Below, piece after piece: positions 6,134 through 7,102 of a stretch of 7,102 bases of DNA (positions within the stretch are counted from its first letter, which is position 1; every line of letters starts with the position of its first letter). Made by a program: the position numbers and the translations under genes. Under the pieces are notes generated by a model. That model saw nothing but the letters and a program-made list of their open reading frames with translations, searched no databases and was not told the DNA's origin. Source of the DNA: CAYLNH01 sp964384625 (GTDB lineage: Bacteria > Verrucomicrobiota > Lentisphaeria > JABSQK01); contig CAYLNH010000332.1 of assembly GCA_964384625.1 (NCBI GenBank), positions 1 to 7,102 of the forward strand. The letters are read 5' to 3'.

Positions 6134-6141
6134 GGCTTTAC

Positions 6142-7095
6142 TCAACGCCTGCGTTTCAGGACCTCCTTGGCGGCGGCAGCTACCTGGGGGTCCCTATCCA
6201 CCGCCAACTGCGCCAGGAGGTCCTTCGTCACCTTCCAGTTGCGTGCAACTTGGAGACGTACCGCGGCATCGGTGTCTTTGGCCAGCGTGGTCAATTGCGC
6301 TTCCGTCAACCGGGGACTGCGCGCGGCTGCGGCGCGCACGGCGGCTTCCTTGTCCGTCACCAGTGTCGCCAACGACTTCATCGGTGTGCGAATATTCCGC
6401 GCCGCCGCCACGCGCACCTTGTTGTCCGCATTGCCGGCCAGCTTCGCCAGCGTCTGGGGCAGGGCGGCCTTGTGTGCTGCGACACTGCGACGGATCTTCC
6501 GATCAGGCCTTTCGATCAGACCGTCAAGTGTTTTCGGCAAGGTCGATGGATTTGCTGCGACCAACTGCCGCACTTCCTTGTCATAGTCCCCGGCCAACGT
6601 TTCCAGCGATGCAGCGGATGTGCGCCAATGCACCGCCGCAACCCGGCGGACCTCAGTCACAGGGTCTTCAGCCAGCTTTTTCAGTAGGCCGCTGAGCGAG
6701 ATTGCCTGTCCTGCAAGGTAAGCTGGAAGATCCCTCTTCAGTCGACTCCTGGCCCACTCATCGCTGGCTTTCTTGGTAGCTTGCTTATGTGTTGTGATCC
6801 GCAGCAGTGTCTCGGCAGCCGCTACACGGACCTTGGCGCTCTTGTCTTGCAGTAAGGCAACGAGGACTTCAGGTGGCATGGATTCTAGATTGGACAATTT
6901 CAGCCGCAGTTCCACGTTGCCTGAAACGGCCATCTCAAGTAGAGCGTGGCGTGGTGGGTGCTGAAGTTGCATCAACTCCGTGCAAAGCGCGTCACGACGC
7001 AGAAGTCGTTGTCTGGTCGCAGCCGGTAGGCCGCGCCACAGGACGTCACTATTAATCCGGCATGCAAATAGGCGACACTCGTCATGCTGCTGCAT
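6142..7095 (-). CDS. Leucine-rich repeat variant (LRV/HEAT-like) protein, possibly 5'-truncated
   Basis: At least 317 residues built almost entirely from a 26-residue alpha-solenoid repeat of the form LAxDxxxxVRxxVAxNxxT...L. Units start near residues 55, 81, 141, 167, 193, 219, 245, 271 and 297, the last ending in a basic KRRR tail. The regular 26-residue spacing and the VRxxVA core match leucine-rich repeat variant (LRV) motifs, relatives of HEAT repeats that act as protein-binding scaffolds. About 34 extra, highly charged residues interrupt the array between the second and third units (roughly 107-140). The N-terminus carries three cysteines (C7, C12, C37). The frame stays open to the window edge, seven bases upstream of the ATG, and no ribosome binding site can be seen, so the true start may lie outside. 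There is no signal peptide in the visible part. The partner and role are unknown. Confidence 0.75.
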   Translation of the reverse strand: MQQHDECRLFACRINSDVLWRGLPAATRQRLLRRDALCTELMQLQHPPRHALLEMAVSGNVELRLKLSNLESMPPEVLVALLQDKSAKVRVAAAETLLRITTHKQATKKASDEWARSRLKRDLPAYLAGQAISLSGLLKKLAEDPVTEVRRVAAVHWRTSAASLETLAGDYDKEVRQLVAANPSTLPKTLDGLIERPDRKIRRSVAAHKAALPQTLAKLAGNADNKVRVAAARNIRTPMKSLATLVTDKEAAVRAAAARSPRLTEAQLTTLAKDTDAAVRLQVARNWKVTKDLLAQLAVDRDPQVAAAAKEVLKRRR

Positions 7096-7102
7096 ATGCG
7101 AT

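Larger units (their letters stand above)
5842..6141. other. Intergenic region between LRV and LacI genes
   Basis: This 300-base gap lies after the LRV stop and before the LacI start. It holds the proposed LacI-gene promoter and operator (5851-5873), an A7 tract on the plus strand (5907-5913), a direct repeat of AAATGCAATC (5911-5920 and 5927-5936, 16-base period), a strong hairpin (5985-6012) and a degenerate nonamer repeat ATTGG(A/G)CAG (6113-6130) next to the LRV stop. A minus-strand frame of about 70 codons overlapping the LacI start is not believed: it has no ribosome binding site or recognisable domain. Confidence 0.6.

Noticed and set aside
5913..6695. Plus-strand frames of 260 and 192 codons
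   Set aside because: They are antisense to the LRV gene or run through repeat-rich intergenic DNA. Composition is Pro/Arg/Ser-rich and no domain is visible.

Overview
The window holds four genes, all read on the minus strand, so the biological order runs from high to low coordinates: a leucine-rich-repeat-variant (LRV/HEAT-like) protein (7095-6142), a LacI-family repressor (5841-4819), a large exported two-part beta-helix protein with a PA14 domain between its parts (4757-2388), and a GH42 beta-galactosidase-type glycoside hydrolase (2181-301). The left end (1-300) and the two larger gaps (2182-2387 and 5842-6141) contain no convincing genes. They are rich in short inverted and tandem repeats.

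Organism: the DNA is GC-rich. The combination of a local LacI repressor, an exported Pectate_lyase_3-type beta-helix protein with PA14, a cytoplasmic-type GH42 and hairpin-rich intergenic DNA resembles carbohydrate-degrading bacteria of the PVC superphylum (Planctomycetota, Lentisphaerota, Verrucomicrobiota/Kiritimatiellota). This is an impression from gene content and architecture, not a marker-based assignment.

How the genes may work together: the repressor and the two enzymes look like a small sugar-catabolism locus. The beta-helix/PA14 protein has a signal peptide and would act on a polysaccharide outside the cytoplasm. The GH42 enzyme has no signal peptide and would trim imported oligosaccharides inside the cell. 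The LacI-type protein would sense a product sugar. A near-perfect palindrome with a central CG (5851-5864), the usual form of a LacI-family operator, lies directly upstream of the repressor start and suggests autoregulation, with possible effects on downstream genes by read-through. The LRV gene is separated by about 300 bases of structured DNA and is probably not part of this unit. No transporter, mobile-element gene, rRNA, tRNA or CRISPR array is visible.

The points most worth a second look are the altered active site of the GH42 enzyme (a sugar-stacking Trp and a His appear lost, with a shortened loop), the beta-helix/PA14/beta-helix architecture, the operator overlapping the repressor's ribosome binding site, a heptamer tandem repeat running into the start of the GH42 gene, and two sets of intergenic hairpins that look like dispersed repeat elements. 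I do not see a clear-cut new defence or mobile system.
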